Source: Naumovozyma dairenensis CBS 421 (lineage: Eukaryota; Ascomycota; Saccharomycetes; Saccharomycetales; Saccharomycetaceae). From it: 64,000 bases of DNA. Below, piece by piece: positions 1 through 12,633 of this stretch. The notes under the pieces were generated by a model. That model saw only the letters and a program-made list of their open reading frames with translations. It did not search any database and was not told where the DNA came from. The position numbers were made by a program, and so were the translations under genes. The stretch is taken from NCBI RefSeq assembly GCF_000227115.2, contig NC_016483.1:496001-560000 (forward strand), written 5' to 3'. How positions within the stretch are numbered: the stretch's first letter is position 1; each line of letters starts with the position of its first letter.

Positions 1-147
1 GAATTAGATACCGACTCGCAAGAAGGTGCCATAGATGCTTTCACTAATTTATTTGATTCATTATCGGTAGATGGTGCCCCAAGTGGGCCTTTCCAAACTA
101 TGTTAAGAAACTTGAGTGAACAGAATGGACATAAAAATGAGACGTAA
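1..147 (+). CDS. 3' end of an unrecognised protein-coding gene (partial)
   Basis: An open frame runs from the first base of the window to a TAA at 145-147 and gives 48 residues. They are acidic and polar (ELDTDSQEGA... to ...LSEQNGHKNET). There is no start codon in the window, so this is the C-terminal tail of a gene that begins to the left. In S. cerevisiae the kinase that follows (YPL150W) is flanked by ATG5, but this tail does not resemble the Atg5 C terminus as I remember it, and its orientation differs. I do not recognise the family. The frame is open from the window edge and ends just before an AT-rich stretch, which fits a real gene end, but the evidence is short. Confidence 0.5.
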   Translation, partial: ELDTDSQEGAIDAFTNLFDSLSVDGAPSGPFQTMLRNLSEQNGHKNET

Positions 148-255
148 ATTTATTATATATCATTGAAATTGTTCGAACCCATCAATTTGTACTTAAAATC
201 TTTAGTCTATAAAGTTGGTATATAATTAGTCTTAAAGTACTTATGTAATTGTTTT

Positions 256-2907
256 CTAATTGTCAGAAAGTATATTGTCTTCATTATCAGCGTTATCTAC
301 CTCACAATGATCAGTACCTTCAGAAATGACTGATTTCGAATCATCATTGTGGGGAGACCAAATGATTTCACCACTTGTTGACCGTTCGGTACCAGCGGAA
401 AATATGTTACTACGGCCCATTGCTGACCGTATGTTTGAGTTCACTGCTTCACTATCTGAATGGGGTCCTATATTCTCATCGTCTGAATCAAGCGTATTGT
501 CTCGAATCTGTTGAGGGTTGCTGTTTAGTCTATTTGTCAACGACAAGCCATTATTACGACTGATAGGTACGCTCTCTTCGGAGGAAGACTCCTCCTGAAT
601 AACATTATCCGTTTCATTGGGTGGACTAGCCAAAAAATACCGTTTCGAATTCCTTCTTCCTAAAGTTCCGCCGTGTCTGCTACCAATATAGCTTCTTTTA
701 CCTGTCCATGAACGCTGGCTACCAAATCTCGGAAGAACAGATTCTTTTAAGGAACCACTTTTAATCATCCTAACATTCTTAGTGATTGGTAGCGTCGTAG
801 TTGTAATATCATAAAAAGAATCGGTTCTAGAACTTCTTTCGGATGTACTCGATGCACCAGAAATCACACTCAAATCTCTCCGTATAAATTTTCTATGATA
901 ACCTGTGATTATGTTGTCTCCTAGTTTGGGAGATTGTTGTAAGGTTCCTGAAGTATCATTAGTACCTTTCATTGGATCTTCAAATTTAATCGATGAGGTA
1001 TTCCCGTCAGTAGAGTATTCTGAATTATAAGTGTCGTTCGATATCTGTGAAACAAATGATAGAGGTCTTGCTCTGCCTGAGCCTGAACGGCCTGCTCTTT
1101 TATCTTCATTAGGAAGAAAGTAGGAATTGTCGACCGACTCACTATCATAATTTGCAAGTGAACTACGAGAAAAATCGCTTGACACTATCGATTTTAATTT
1201 TTTCAAATTTGGCTCTGCGATTGTTATCGATTCTTTCAGTTTCGTACCTTGCATTTTGTGACGTGCTGAATCATCAGTTTGTGCCTTGGCATTTTTGAGA
1301 GACTTCGATGGGGAAGTCTTCGAGTTTATTGGTGAGTTTTTCTTTATCGTTGTTTCACTTGTTTTTACAGAAGTAATGTCCTTAACGGGTGATTCGCTAT
1401 TTTTCCTACGATAAGAATTCGAGATAGAGGTGGACGGGCTACGAGTATCACCATAGTTTGAAGTTAATGTATTCGAATCAGGAGTGGAATTGTTCAAATA
1501 TTTTTTTTGTTTGAAAAACTTTGACATCTTTTTGAAGATGTTGTTTTTTCCAGGCGTAGTTTCTTTGCTCACAGATGAATCAATTCTTGACAACGGTTTG
1601 GAAGCTGTATTCTCTTTCTGTTCTTGATCATCGAGAGATGTAAATGACTTCTTCCCGCTAGGTAAACTTGGATCTATTCGTTTGCTGATCCTTCTACTTA
1701 TCGACTTCACTAGTTTCAATTCCCTTAAATCATCAGTTTCCTTTAGAAGATCTTGACCAATATTAGGGGAACTGGATTCAAATACCTTTCTGACAGACAG
1801 TAACGATCGGCTCCTTTTGGGTTGGTTGACCTTTTCGTGTCTCTTCTCTCGTTGCAACAATAAAGTCCATGTGGCTGACAGCAAATCGGACTTTCTTTTC
1901 TGAACAGAAACTTTCATTGCCTGCGTATCAAACCCAGTTCTTTTTAAATTCTTAAGTAGTTTCCTCTCCAGCTTTGAATGGAAATGAATCGTACCATTGC
2001 GTTGTTTCCTTAACAATCTATCAGTTTTCTCCAAGAGTAGACTACCATATGGTTGTAGGAATGGATGGTGTAAAATCTCCTGCATTGAAGGTCTCTCATT
2101 AGGGTCTTTCGAAAGTAATTTGATGAGTAGATCTTTTGCGTCTTCCGAAAGGATAGTGTCATTGAATACAGGCATTTCATTCATGATCTTCCATTCTGTT
2201 TTAGTTTCGTCATCTTCATCGAATGGCATGGAACCATTTAGCATTGTATAAAGTATCACACCTAAGGACCAGATATCTATCTTAAAACCATCGTAGCTTT
2301 CTCTTTTAATCAATTCAGGTGCCATATAGACAGTTGTCCCACATATCGTTTCTAATGAAGTCTTTGTCATACATTCTCTTGTGAATCCAAAATCAGTAAG
2401 TTTAGCATTACCATTCTTATCTAATAAGATATTTTCTAATTTTAAATCTCTATGGACACAATTCAAAGAGTGTGCATAGTATACTGCACCAACTATCTGA
2501 GTAAATAATTCTATGCATGCACTAGAAGGAACTCTCTGTAAGGATAAGACATGGTCGTATAGATCTTTCCCCGGACAATATTCTTGAGCCATCCATACTT
2601 TAGATTCTGTGACAATTACCTCATATAATTGTGTGATATACGGGTAGTCGAACTGTCTATGATAAAACACCTCTCTTACAATATTGGGGTCGCTTTTATT
2701 ACTTGTCTTTAACACAACTTTACAATGGGTTAATCTATGAGAAGCCAGATACACTTTCCCGAAGGATCCCTCACCAATTTGATCCAATATCTTATAATTA
2801 CCTACTTCTTTCAAGTCAGGAGATGTGAATTGTCCGTAAAGTCTATTATAGGAAGCTCCAATTATCGATTTGATGTTATTTTGCTCTAGCTGTGTAACAT
2901 TATTCAT
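256..2907 (-). CDS. Serine/threonine protein kinase, YPL150W-like
   Basis: An 883-residue protein with an N-terminal kinase domain (about residues 38-290) and a long serine-rich, low-complexity tail. Kinase landmarks are complete: glycine loop GEGSFGKV at 45-52, the VLK lysine near 67, HRDLKLEN from 152, DFG at 172-174 and APE at 196-198, so it should be active. The adjacent PRP46 and RRD2 reproduce the S. cerevisiae YPL150W-YPL151C-YPL152W order, which identifies it as the YPL150W orthologue (about 900 residues there), a kinase of the Kin4/Snf1-like CAMK group whose cellular role is poorly known. The tail has many Ser-Pro and Arg-Ser motifs, suggesting regulation by phosphorylation. It is transcribed divergently from PRP46 across a 315-bp promoter region. 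Confidence 0.9.
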   Translation of the reverse strand: MNNVTQLEQNNIKSIIGASYNRLYGQFTSPDLKEVGNYKILDQIGEGSFGKVYLASHRLTHCKVVLKTSNKSDPNIVREVFYHRQFDYPYITQLYEVIVTESKVWMAQEYCPGKDLYDHVLSLQRVPSSACIELFTQIVGAVYYAHSLNCVHRDLKLENILLDKNGNAKLTDFGFTRECMTKTSLETICGTTVYMAPELIKRESYDGFKIDIWSLGVILYTMLNGSMPFDEDDETKTEWKIMNEMPVFNDTILSEDAKDLLIKLLSKDPNERPSMQEILHHPFLQPYGSLLLEKTDRLLRKQRNGTIHFHSKLERKLLKNLKRTGFDTQAMKVSVQKRKSDLLSATWTLLLQREKRHEKVNQPKRSRSLLSVRKVFESSSPNIGQDLLKETDDLRELKLVKSISRRISKRIDPSLPSGKKSFTSLDDQEQKENTASKPLSRIDSSVSKETTPGKNNIFKKMSKFFKQKKYLNNSTPDSNTLTSNYGDTRSPSTSISNSYRRKNSESPVKDITSVKTSETTIKKNSPINSKTSPSKSLKNAKAQTDDSARHKMQGTKLKESITIAEPNLKKLKSIVSSDFSRSSLANYDSESVDNSYFLPNEDKRAGRSGSGRARPLSFVSQISNDTYNSEYSTDGNTSSIKFEDPMKGTNDTSGTLQQSPKLGDNIITGYHRKFIRRDLSVISGASSTSERSSRTDSFYDITTTTLPITKNVRMIKSGSLKESVLPRFGSQRSWTGKRSYIGSRHGGTLGRRNSKRYFLASPPNETDNVIQEESSSEESVPISRNNGLSLTNRLNSNPQQIRDNTLDSDDENIGPHSDSEAVNSNIRSAMGRSNIFSAGTERSTSGEIIWSPHNDDSKSVISEGTDHCEVDNADNEDNILSDN

Positions 2908-3222
2908 TATAATTAGTTATTTCTATCAAGAATATGTTCAAACTTCACAATGTAGAATGGAGTATGCTGTTTATTAATGTAATGGAAATGGAAATCTTGG
3001 TTCTATATCTCTTGTGAGTATAATCTTTTCTACTATCAATGTTCTTTCCATAAGTTTAGTTCCTATATTATATTTCTCATATATATATATATATATATAT
3101 TTCTATAATATCAATGGAAATATTTCTTGAACCTCATGATAATGAAAAGACAGTGAAGGAACAAAATTGCAAAGCGATAAGGAGGGAAAACGAAGAGAAA
3201 GGAGATTAGTAAGGAAGTAGTA
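2908..3222. promoter_or_regulatory. Divergent promoter region between the kinase gene and PRP46
   Basis: This 315-bp spacer separates the two divergent start codons. It contains an (AT)11 run at 3079-3100 about 120 bp before the PRP46 start. A 67-codon minus-strand ORF crosses it into PRP46 and looks like chance. I see no RNA gene. Confidence 0.6.
3079..3100. repeat. (AT)11 microsatellite
   Basis: An uninterrupted AT dinucleotide run in the PRP46 promoter. Such runs often act as nucleosome-poor or TATA-like promoter DNA in yeast; that role is inferred. Confidence 0.9.
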
Positions 3223-4527
3223 ATGGATAACTATGGCAACTATGAGACGCCGATACCAATACAAAGGATAAATGATTATTATTCGAGCCTGCGATGGAGA
3301 AATCAATTCTCCTACATGGAAAGATTACCACAACATCTTAAAGAAAAAGTCGACTCACAAGATCCAGTTCTACAGAGGTATAGACTACAAATATCAGAAG
3401 GTAACGATACTACTTCACAGGATCTGGCCAAGGTTGATAGCAGTAGTACTAAAATAAATGCTACTCTGGAGAAGACGTTTGGAAACTCAATGGAGGATTC
3501 AATATTGGGAAGGCATCAACAGTATATATCTCAACGACCGGAATGGCATGCTCCATGGAAATTGAAGCGTGTTATAAATGGTCATTTGGGATGGGTGAGA
3601 TGCGTAGCGGTGGATCCAATAGATAATGAATGGTTTGTTACAGGAAGTAATGATGCAACGATTAAAATTTGGGATCTAGCTAAGGGCCATTTAAAACTCA
3701 CTTTAGCAGGCCATGCAATGACTGTGAGAGATATCGCAATTTCAGAAAGACATCCATATATGTTCTCTGCAAGTGAAGATAAGCTTGTGAAATGTTGGGA
3801 TTTGGAGAAGAATACTGCTATAAGAGACTATCATGGACATTTGTCGGGAGTGCATTCAGTGGATATACACCCAACTTTGGATTTAATAGCTACTGCAGGT
3901 AGAGATAGCGTTGTAAGACTGTGGGATATAAGAGCACGAGTATCTGTAATGACTCTTATTGGACATAAAAGTCCAATCAATAAAGTGCATTGTTTACCGG
4001 TGGATCCTCAAATAGTTAGTTGTTCTACCGATGCAACAATAAGACTATGGGATATTATAGCAGGCAAATCACGAAAGGTGCTAACCCATCATAAGAAATC
4101 AGTAAGAGATATGAGTTTCCATCCCAGAGAATTTTCAATGGTATCGGCCTCTACAGATGATATCAGATCATGGAGATTACCAGAGGGTGCATTGTTAACA
4201 AATTTCAATTCCGAAAAGTCAGGCATCATAAATTCTTTGAGTGTCAATCAAGATAATGTGTTGTGTGCTGGAGGAGATAATGGTACGTTATCGTTTTATG
4301 ATTATAAATCTGGTCATAAGTATCAAACATTGGCTACTAAGGAAATACCCGGGTCATTGGGAAGTGAGCGTGGTATTCTTTGTAGCACGTTTGATCAAAC
4401 CGGTCTAAGGTTGATAACCGGTGAAACTGATAAGAGTATTAAGATATGGCATCAAGACGACATCGCAACTCCAGAAACTAATCCTGGCTTGCCTTGGAAC
4501 CCCAAATTGTCTTCTCAACGATTTTAG
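3223..4527 (+). CDS. PRP46: Pre-mRNA splicing factor Prp46 (PLRG1 family, WD40)
   Basis: A 434-residue protein with a polar N-terminal third and a WD40 propeller from about residue 115 to 415. Repeats ending in WD-type dipeptides are visible (IKIWDL, VKCWDL, VRLWDI, IRLWDI, IKIWHQ). Prp46 is a member of the Prp19-associated complex (NTC) that joins the spliceosome at activation and supports both splicing steps in the nucleus; the human homologue is PLRG1. The length is close to the roughly 450 residues of S. cerevisiae Prp46. The start was taken at the first ATG. Neighbours on both sides match the S. cerevisiae order YPL150W-YPL151C-YPL152W. It is convergent with RRD2, with under 100 bp between the stop codons. 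Confidence 0.95.
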   Translation: MDNYGNYETPIPIQRINDYYSSLRWRNQFSYMERLPQHLKEKVDSQDPVLQRYRLQISEGNDTTSQDLAKVDSSSTKINATLEKTFGNSMEDSILGRHQQYISQRPEWHAPWKLKRVINGHLGWVRCVAVDPIDNEWFVTGSNDATIKIWDLAKGHLKLTLAGHAMTVRDIAISERHPYMFSASEDKLVKCWDLEKNTAIRDYHGHLSGVHSVDIHPTLDLIATAGRDSVVRLWDIRARVSVMTLIGHKSPINKVHCLPVDPQIVSCSTDATIRLWDIIAGKSRKVLTHHKKSVRDMSFHPREFSMVSASTDDIRSWRLPEGALLTNFNSEKSGIINSLSVNQDNVLCAGGDNGTLSFYDYKSGHKYQTLATKEIPGSLGSERGILCSTFDQTGLRLITGETDKSIKIWHQDDIATPETNPGLPWNPKLSSQRF

Positions 4528-4622
4528 GTGGAACTTTTAAAAAATATATCAAAATTATTTCATTTATTTGCAAATTGTTTCTATAGATCTATATAATGTA
4601 TAAAACTACAATTTGTAGTTAT

Positions 4623-5702
4623 TCAGTCAAAAGGAAGGGGTCGGTGTTTCTTCTTATTAATTTCTGTAGCAGCTATTGCACTCGGTAATTTGATACCACA
4701 ACAATCACCCCATGTGCTATGGGTATGTCCCTCGGCCAAACACTCGTCATCTTCCTTTCCATCATGTATATGCCCTTTCTCACCTGGTGGTGAGACACCT
4801 TCAGGGCATTTTAAGAATTCACTAAAGTAAAAATGTTGCATAATTGGCAATTTGCTTAGGACTTCAGCATTATACATTTTCACCATTCCTTCTGCCACTT
4901 TAGACCATCTCTTAACACCGCTAATATCGTCTAACATAGGGGAATGCCACCTTAACGATGCCGTTGTTTTTACAGAGTTTATGAATGCGATACAACCAAA
5001 ATATAAGTATTTTTTTGCAAACATTTCGACCAACTCCTCATTATGAATGGATAATGGTTTTAAATGTTTATGCGTCGCCAATTGGTATGCGCCAAATAAG
5101 AAGGGTAAGAAATGATAATCATCTAACCCCCATACCCCATGAGAGCCTGCAGGTTCAAGCCAGTATTTTGTTTCCAGGCTTCTCATTATATCCAGATATT
5201 TAATGAAAATTATCAAGACCATATTCCTAGCATCTATATCTAATTTTAGAACATCGTATTTATACAGGCCAAAAAGGAAACACATAAAATTCAATTCATG
5301 ACCTGAACCGTAATCAATTCTTTGCTTATTCCCCCATGATTCATCTAAATATATTGTCAGTTGTTCCAGTTGTTCATGTGTGAGAGAAGGGAAATTCTCA
5401 TGGATTAACTTCTCAGACACTTCATTTATTTCATCATAAAAACCTCTAAATTCTTTTTTACCAAACCTGGATATTTCTTTATCTTCCAAGACAGGATGCT
5501 TGTCAATAATTTTATCAATAGAGACTAATATTTGTTCCAGTGTATTGATAGCAGGAGATATAGGTTCACTGATTTGAGAATTCTCGCACCCCTTTACAGC
5601 TTCTGCTAATGTTGATATAAAATCAAGAAGTTCTTTCTTAGTAGAACTTGCCTCCCATAATTTCATATCATCTTCTGTTAATAATCTCTTTTCAGGCAAC
5701 AT
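4623..5702 (-). CDS. RRD2: Phosphotyrosyl phosphatase activator / peptidyl-prolyl isomerase Rrd2 (PTPA)
   Basis: A PTPA-family protein that activates PP2A-type phosphatase catalytic subunits and has proline isomerase activity. Hallmarks are YLDESWGNKQRIDYGSGHE, LEPAGSHGVWGLDDYHFLPF and the C-terminal GDCCGIKLPSAIAATE. A methionine eight codons upstream (5726) is possible, but I chose the ATG at 5702 because MLPEKRLLTEDDMKLWE aligns with the start of the S. cerevisiae protein (as recalled) and gives 359 residues against about 358. RRD2 rather than RRD1 follows from synteny with PRP46 and from the sequence. It is divergent from VPS30/ATG6, with only 222 bp between the starts. Confidence 0.95.
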   Translation of the reverse strand: MLPEKRLLTEDDMKLWEASSTKKELLDFISTLAEAVKGCENSQISEPISPAINTLEQILVSIDKIIDKHPVLEDKEISRFGKKEFRGFYDEINEVSEKLIHENFPSLTHEQLEQLTIYLDESWGNKQRIDYGSGHELNFMCFLFGLYKYDVLKLDIDARNMVLIIFIKYLDIMRSLETKYWLEPAGSHGVWGLDDYHFLPFLFGAYQLATHKHLKPLSIHNEELVEMFAKKYLYFGCIAFINSVKTTASLRWHSPMLDDISGVKRWSKVAEGMVKMYNAEVLSKLPIMQHFYFSEFLKCPEGVSPPGEKGHIHDGKEDDECLAEGHTHSTWGDCCGIKLPSAIAATEINKKKHRPLPFD

Positions 5703-5924
5703 TATACCGTCGTTCCTTCCTGTCACTTCTTGTTTGTATTTGGTATGTTCTTGTTCCTAATCCATGATGATCAGTAGTGTTAATTTTTCAAAGGGAGTCC
5801 TGTCTTTATACTCAAACAGAATTTTGACACTTAACTTGAAAAAACCACCAACTACAACGATTGTTCAATTCTACTAAAGCAAACGAGGCGAAGGAAGGAT
5901 TGATAATGAGAAGGATGATCAAGA

Positions 5925-7391
5925 ATGAGTAGCAGTAAACTAGCCAAGGATGAACAAAGTTTAAAATGCCAACAATGTCACCTACCATTACAATTCGACG
6001 ATTCATTACTTGATCTAAGTTTAAACCAAAAAAGTTCACTAATTGATTCTGTCCCTATGGACCAGCAGCAGTTAGCTTCACAACCTATCTTTAAAATACC
6101 TAAGGATAGATTACAAAAGTTACAATCCATTAAAAATATCAATGATTTACCACCTGCATTGAAAGCTGGTACGACCCTAGATTCTTATGTTTATCTGAAA
6201 AAATCACAACTGGGAAAGGAAGAACGAGAAAGGCAAGATGTTGAAGAAGAAGAAGGGGATAATGAAAGTATTCCTTCAGGGAATGGGAAAACATTATCAT
6301 CCCAAATTAATGCATTATCAAATATTTTCAATATATTGTCTTCGAAGACAAAGATTGATTATCCCGTTTGTCAAGATTGTTGTAATTCCATGATACAGGA
6401 TTTGAAGAATCAATATGATGAAGCTATTAAAGAGCGAGAGACCTATACAGCTTTCTTGAATAAGTTGGAAATGAAAGTGACGACTGAACCTGAGAATAGC
6501 AGTGATAAGAAATCAGCTTCTACCGATAGTTTAATTTCAATTGAAGATCTAAAATCTACTAGGAATTCATTATTTGAGGAACTATTAAAGTTAGAAAAAG
6601 AAGATGAGGAATTGGATAGACAAATTGAAGATTTGAAAGATGAGCTTGAACAGAAAGGAATGAAGGATTTAAACGAAATGGCAGAAGTTAATAAAACGCA
6701 TTTAGAACAATTGCAATTCATTCAAGAAGTTCAATCTTTACAAAATCAATACGATTCTGCTTTGACGGATTTGGATGAATTGAGGAAAATAAATATCTAT
6801 AATGAAACTTTTAAGATAGATCATAACGGGCCATTTGGTACCATTAATGGTTTGAGAATTGGTGGATTTGAAGAGTGTAAAGTTCCATGGAGAGAAAGAA
6901 ACGCAGGTATTGGTCAAATAATACTTTTACTTGCCACTATCGGAAATAGATTGAATTTCAAATTGAAAGGTTATAGATTAAGGCCCATGGGATCTTATTC
7001 CAAAATAATGAAGCTGAGTACAGAATCACAGGATTGGATAAGCTATGAAGCCTTCCATGAAGAAAATTTTAAGATAGGAAGATTATTCCGGAAAGAGACT
7101 GATTTTGATAAAGCACTAGAATGTTTGTTAGATATCGTTCAACAAATGGCAGATCGTCTACCTAACTCACCTACCGACACTACCAATGACGAAAGTTCCT
7201 TAGTGGCCCCAAGCTCTGCCGTAAATGAAACTGTAGAACTACCGTACATCATGCATAAAGATAAAATAAATGCTATCTCTGTTAAACTTTATGGTGCAGA
7301 ACCGAACTTACCATGGACCACTGCAATGAAATTCTTTTTGACTAACGTGAAATGGTTACTAGCATTCTCCTCCAGTAAGCTTGCCTCCTGA
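5925..7391 (+). CDS. VPS30: Beclin-1 orthologue Vps30/Atg6, PI3-kinase complex subunit
   Basis: A 488-residue protein with N-terminal CQQCHLPL and a later CQDCCN forming the paired CxxC motifs of the Atg6 N domain. A coiled coil follows at about residues 165-290, then the BARA domain (FKIDHNGPFGTINGLRIG through WTTAMKFFLTNVKWLLAFSS). Vps30 is the shared subunit of Vps34 PI3-kinase complexes I (autophagosome formation) and II (endosome-to-vacuole sorting). The protein is about 70 residues shorter than in S. cerevisiae, mainly through a shorter linker and C terminus. The start adds about 13 residues before the CxxC compared with S. cerevisiae, so a shorter start is possible, but no internal Met is placed there. 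Confidence 0.95.
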   Translation: MSSSKLAKDEQSLKCQQCHLPLQFDDSLLDLSLNQKSSLIDSVPMDQQQLASQPIFKIPKDRLQKLQSIKNINDLPPALKAGTTLDSYVYLKKSQLGKEERERQDVEEEEGDNESIPSGNGKTLSSQINALSNIFNILSSKTKIDYPVCQDCCNSMIQDLKNQYDEAIKERETYTAFLNKLEMKVTTEPENSSDKKSASTDSLISIEDLKSTRNSLFEELLKLEKEDEELDRQIEDLKDELEQKGMKDLNEMAEVNKTHLEQLQFIQEVQSLQNQYDSALTDLDELRKINIYNETFKIDHNGPFGTINGLRIGGFEECKVPWRERNAGIGQIILLLATIGNRLNFKLKGYRLRPMGSYSKIMKLSTESQDWISYEAFHEENFKIGRLFRKETDFDKALECLLDIVQQMADRLPNSPTDTTNDESSLVAPSSAVNETVELPYIMHKDKINAISVKLYGAEPNLPWTTAMKFFLTNVKWLLAFSSSKLAS

Positions 7392-7900
7392 ACACCCAAT
7401 AAGGTCGAGATCTACATCGACTATGTTGCATTACTAACTAGAGACTACTGTGTATTGTATATATATCTAAAATGAAAGAAGAGAAGAAAGTAGTTGATAT
7501 AATTTTTTTTAGAATTAAATGCAATCGACTATGCTTATAAAATAGTTTAAGAATATATTATATGTAGAAATGAACTAGGAGATAATAAAAAAACAAATCT
7601 CTATGCAAAATTTTGTATCTGAATCGTCGATCCACTTCTATATTTTTCATCTATCTCCAATTTTTTTTATTTAGAAATTCAACAGGAATGTCGATTTCTT
7701 TGATAACTTTGCTGTATTAAATCACTCTATAACCACAGTTGATTTGATTGGACTTTATCCAACAACCTAGTGCAAAAATAATAAGGGAACATAAATAAGA
7801 ACAATACATGAACAGAAATGAGGACGCATACTATATGTGGGTTGTTTTTTTCGATATTTTGATTTTTTCGTATCTTATAAATTGGGTATCAATTAAATGA
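7392..7900. other. Convergent intergenic region VPS30-DBP1/DED1
   Basis: 509 bp between two converging genes, AT-rich with several T and A runs, holding both 3' untranslated regions. A 97-codon minus-strand ORF entering from the helicase gene is a frame shadow of its Gly-rich end. I see no other gene. Confidence 0.6.
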
Positions 7901-10417
<2,517 letters not shown>

Positions 10418-11542
10418 ATGAGTATATCTCCTGCACCATATTCAAGGATTTCAAATCTAATAAGAACAACGAAACTTTCTCATGTCCCACAGAATTCAAG
10501 ACCGTTGAATCCAACTACAAGTCATAAATATTACCCGACGCATCAAATCATCGAAACGAAACCATCCTCGTTATATAGACAAGATTGGGGTCTTAAGGCA
10601 TCCATACCATCAAAGATCAAATCCAGATATTTAATCTTTAATGAAATGGATACATTAGAAAGATTGACTTCTTTTGAACCTCGTGGTGATACTCAATGGA
10701 TTAGAAGAAGATTCAATGAGATGGGCATTAATATTAATTTCAATACCGGGAAAATTAATCCTTTGTTTGATACAAATAACTCTGCTGCTATGGAGGCAGA
10801 TATCTCAAATCCTTTATCTTCCATGTTGAATATAGATGCAAAATCTAAGGCAGCAGGGCATGAGACAACCAAAAAATTGAAATTGAATGATGTTGTGGTG
10901 GCATTCCAATATTTGAAAAAATATAGGAATGAATTTAAAAAATGGTTATTGGAAAGGAATCCAGAGGTTTTCCTTGGTAAGAAATTCTCGCCAAAAGATA
11001 TGAAAAATGATGCATTGGAATTTCTACAAGAAAAATTGGCGTCTAATAAGAGTTCATCGTCTCAATTAAACAACATCCCAAGAAAGATTGTTGGATCTGG
11101 TGGGTTAACTTATAGTTTACGTGGTAGATTAAAGAATTCACCTAATGGTATTGTTGAGAAAAATATTTTTGCTGGAAGATGTCTAAATTCGTTAAGTAAT
11201 GAAAGATACACTTTAGCAGTCGGTGGGTTTATCACTACTGTTAATAGTCAAAGAATAGAAAACAAGTTAAGAGTCTCCAACAATGTATCAATCAGAGAAT
11301 GTGTGGTCCCCGTGGATGTTAAGGATGCTACCTTGGATTCTGAAGGTAGAATTTTCATAAGGGCAAATGTTATTGATAGTCCCAATCAAAAAACCGTGGA
11401 GAATATTAAAAGTAAAAGTTTTTCGATGAAGTCCATAAGACTTGGTTCTAGAAGGAATCCAAAGCAAGCACCAAGGAATACGTCTGATTCTACTAGATAT
11501 GCGAATGAATTATTGAAGATAATCAAAGATAATGGTAGATAA
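10418..11542 (+). CDS. MRP51: Mitochondrial small-subunit ribosomal protein Mrp51
   Basis: A 374-residue basic protein, slightly longer than S. cerevisiae Mrp51 (about 344), which belongs to the bS1m group of mitoribosomal proteins and supports translation of mitochondrial mRNAs through their leaders. The N terminus (SISPAPYSRISNLIRTTKL) is rich in Ser and Arg without acids, as in a mitochondrial presequence. The recognisable family segment is near residues 45-90 (SSLYRQDWGLKASIPSK, FNEMDTLERLTSFEPRG). The position between the DED1/DBP1 helicase and IDI1 matches YPL118W. Start chosen at the first in-frame ATG, 11 codons before further Arg-rich sequence. Confidence 0.92.
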   Translation: MSISPAPYSRISNLIRTTKLSHVPQNSRPLNPTTSHKYYPTHQIIETKPSSLYRQDWGLKASIPSKIKSRYLIFNEMDTLERLTSFEPRGDTQWIRRRFNEMGININFNTGKINPLFDTNNSAAMEADISNPLSSMLNIDAKSKAAGHETTKKLKLNDVVVAFQYLKKYRNEFKKWLLERNPEVFLGKKFSPKDMKNDALEFLQEKLASNKSSSSQLNNIPRKIVGSGGLTYSLRGRLKNSPNGIVEKNIFAGRCLNSLSNERYTLAVGGFITTVNSQRIENKLRVSNNVSIRECVVPVDVKDATLDSEGRIFIRANVIDSPNQKTVENIKSKSFSMKSIRLGSRRNPKQAPRNTSDSTRYANELLKIIKDNGR

Positions 11543-11802
11543 GCTGCGCAATATTGAATCGAAACAGAATGATTTAAATTTATACATATTCAAAGAAGAG
11601 ATGGAAAGAAAAATTACTGTAAATAGACCATAGGGAGAACAAGAAAATGCTATTATACTTGTATATGTATATATATGATCGTGTTATCCTACTCATGTAG
11701 CATACAAGGTAATACAAAGAAAAACAATCGTAACCATAAATAACTATTCTCCAATATATACAGAAGTATATATGAGAAATGAAGCTTAAGCTCTTTAAAT
11801 AC

Positions 11803-12633
11803 TCATAACATTCTATGTATTTTTGTATCGTTTTCCACCTTTTCTATATCATCTATTTGTGCCCACCATTTGAATAAATAACTTTCGCAAATGATATTAA
11901 ACCATGGAGTAAATTTTAAATTAGGATCCTCAAGCATGGACTTTAATTCATCCATAGAGACCCATTTATAATCTCTCACCTCATTAACATTTGGGTTTAC
12001 AGTCAAGTCCTCTTTCGTTCCTGTGTAATTTAATTTATAAAACAATATATAATCGATTTCATGCTCACCCCAAGGTTCATTACTTGGTGCCATATAATGG
12101 ATTCTATTTAAGAAATGAAATTTCCCCATACGCTCAATCTCCTCCGTTGGAATACCCAATTCATGATTTAATTTCCTTGTAGCGGCAACAATAGCACCTT
12201 GAATTTTCTTATCAAGATGATGGTTAGAGCCAATTTCATCATCGATACATAAAGGATGAGAACAACATGTATTTGTCCATAAACATGGGAATGTGATCTT
12301 TTCTGATGCTCGTTGTTGCAATAATAGTTTATTTTCAGAATTGAAAAGGAAGACTGAGAAAGCACGATGTAATAGACCTCGATTTATGTTTGTCATTAAA
12401 TGACACATTTTCTTAGTTGCGGACCCAATAGCGTTATCATTCCAATCTAAGACTATACAGTTCTCATTCATTAGTTTAATTTGTTCCTCATCGTGGCCGG
12501 TAAAGATGGCATCTTGAGCGGAAGATGACTCACTCGATTTGGAATTTGGTCTCCTTCGCAAAGGTATGATGTCTGGGAATTTATCCAATATGTCATGAGA
12601 TGACATGTTTTCAACTAGCTGAGAATAGGTCAT
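11803..12633 (-). CDS. IDI1: Isopentenyl-diphosphate delta-isomerase
   Basis: Idi1 interconverts isopentenyl and dimethylallyl diphosphate, which starts farnesyl diphosphate and sterol synthesis in the cytosol. The 276-residue protein has the Nudix-type isomerase fold with the catalytic-cysteine motif TNTCCSHP (Cys near 124), the helix [12 protein letters not shown] and the catalytic-glutamate motif [11 protein letters not shown]. It is almost as long as the S. cerevisiae enzyme (288), and the N terminus aligns from SYSQLVEN-like residues, supporting the chosen start. It ends in IHRML, as in S. cerevisiae. Divergent from BFR1 over a 783-bp spacer. Confidence 0.97.
   Translation of the reverse strand: MTYSQLVENMSSHDILDKFPDIIPLRRRPNSKSSESSSAQDAIFTGHDEEQIKLMNENCIVLDWNDNAIGSATKKMCHLMTNINRGLLHRAFSVFLFNSENKLLLQQRASEKITFPCLWTNTCCSHPLCIDDEIGSNHHLDKKIQGAIVAATRKLNHELGIPTEEIERMGKFHFLNRIHYMAPSNEPWGEHEIDYILFYKLNYTGTKEDLTVNPNVNEVRDYKWVSMDELKSMLEDPNLKFTPWFNIICESYLFKWWAQIDDIEKVENDTKIHRML

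Noticed and set aside
160..185. GTTCGAACCC resembling a tRNA B box
   Set aside because: No matching A box, acceptor stem or cloverleaf can be formed around it.
7425..7431. TACTAAC downstream of VPS30
   Set aside because: It follows the stop codon with no GTATGT donor or downstream coding exon, so an intron is not supported.
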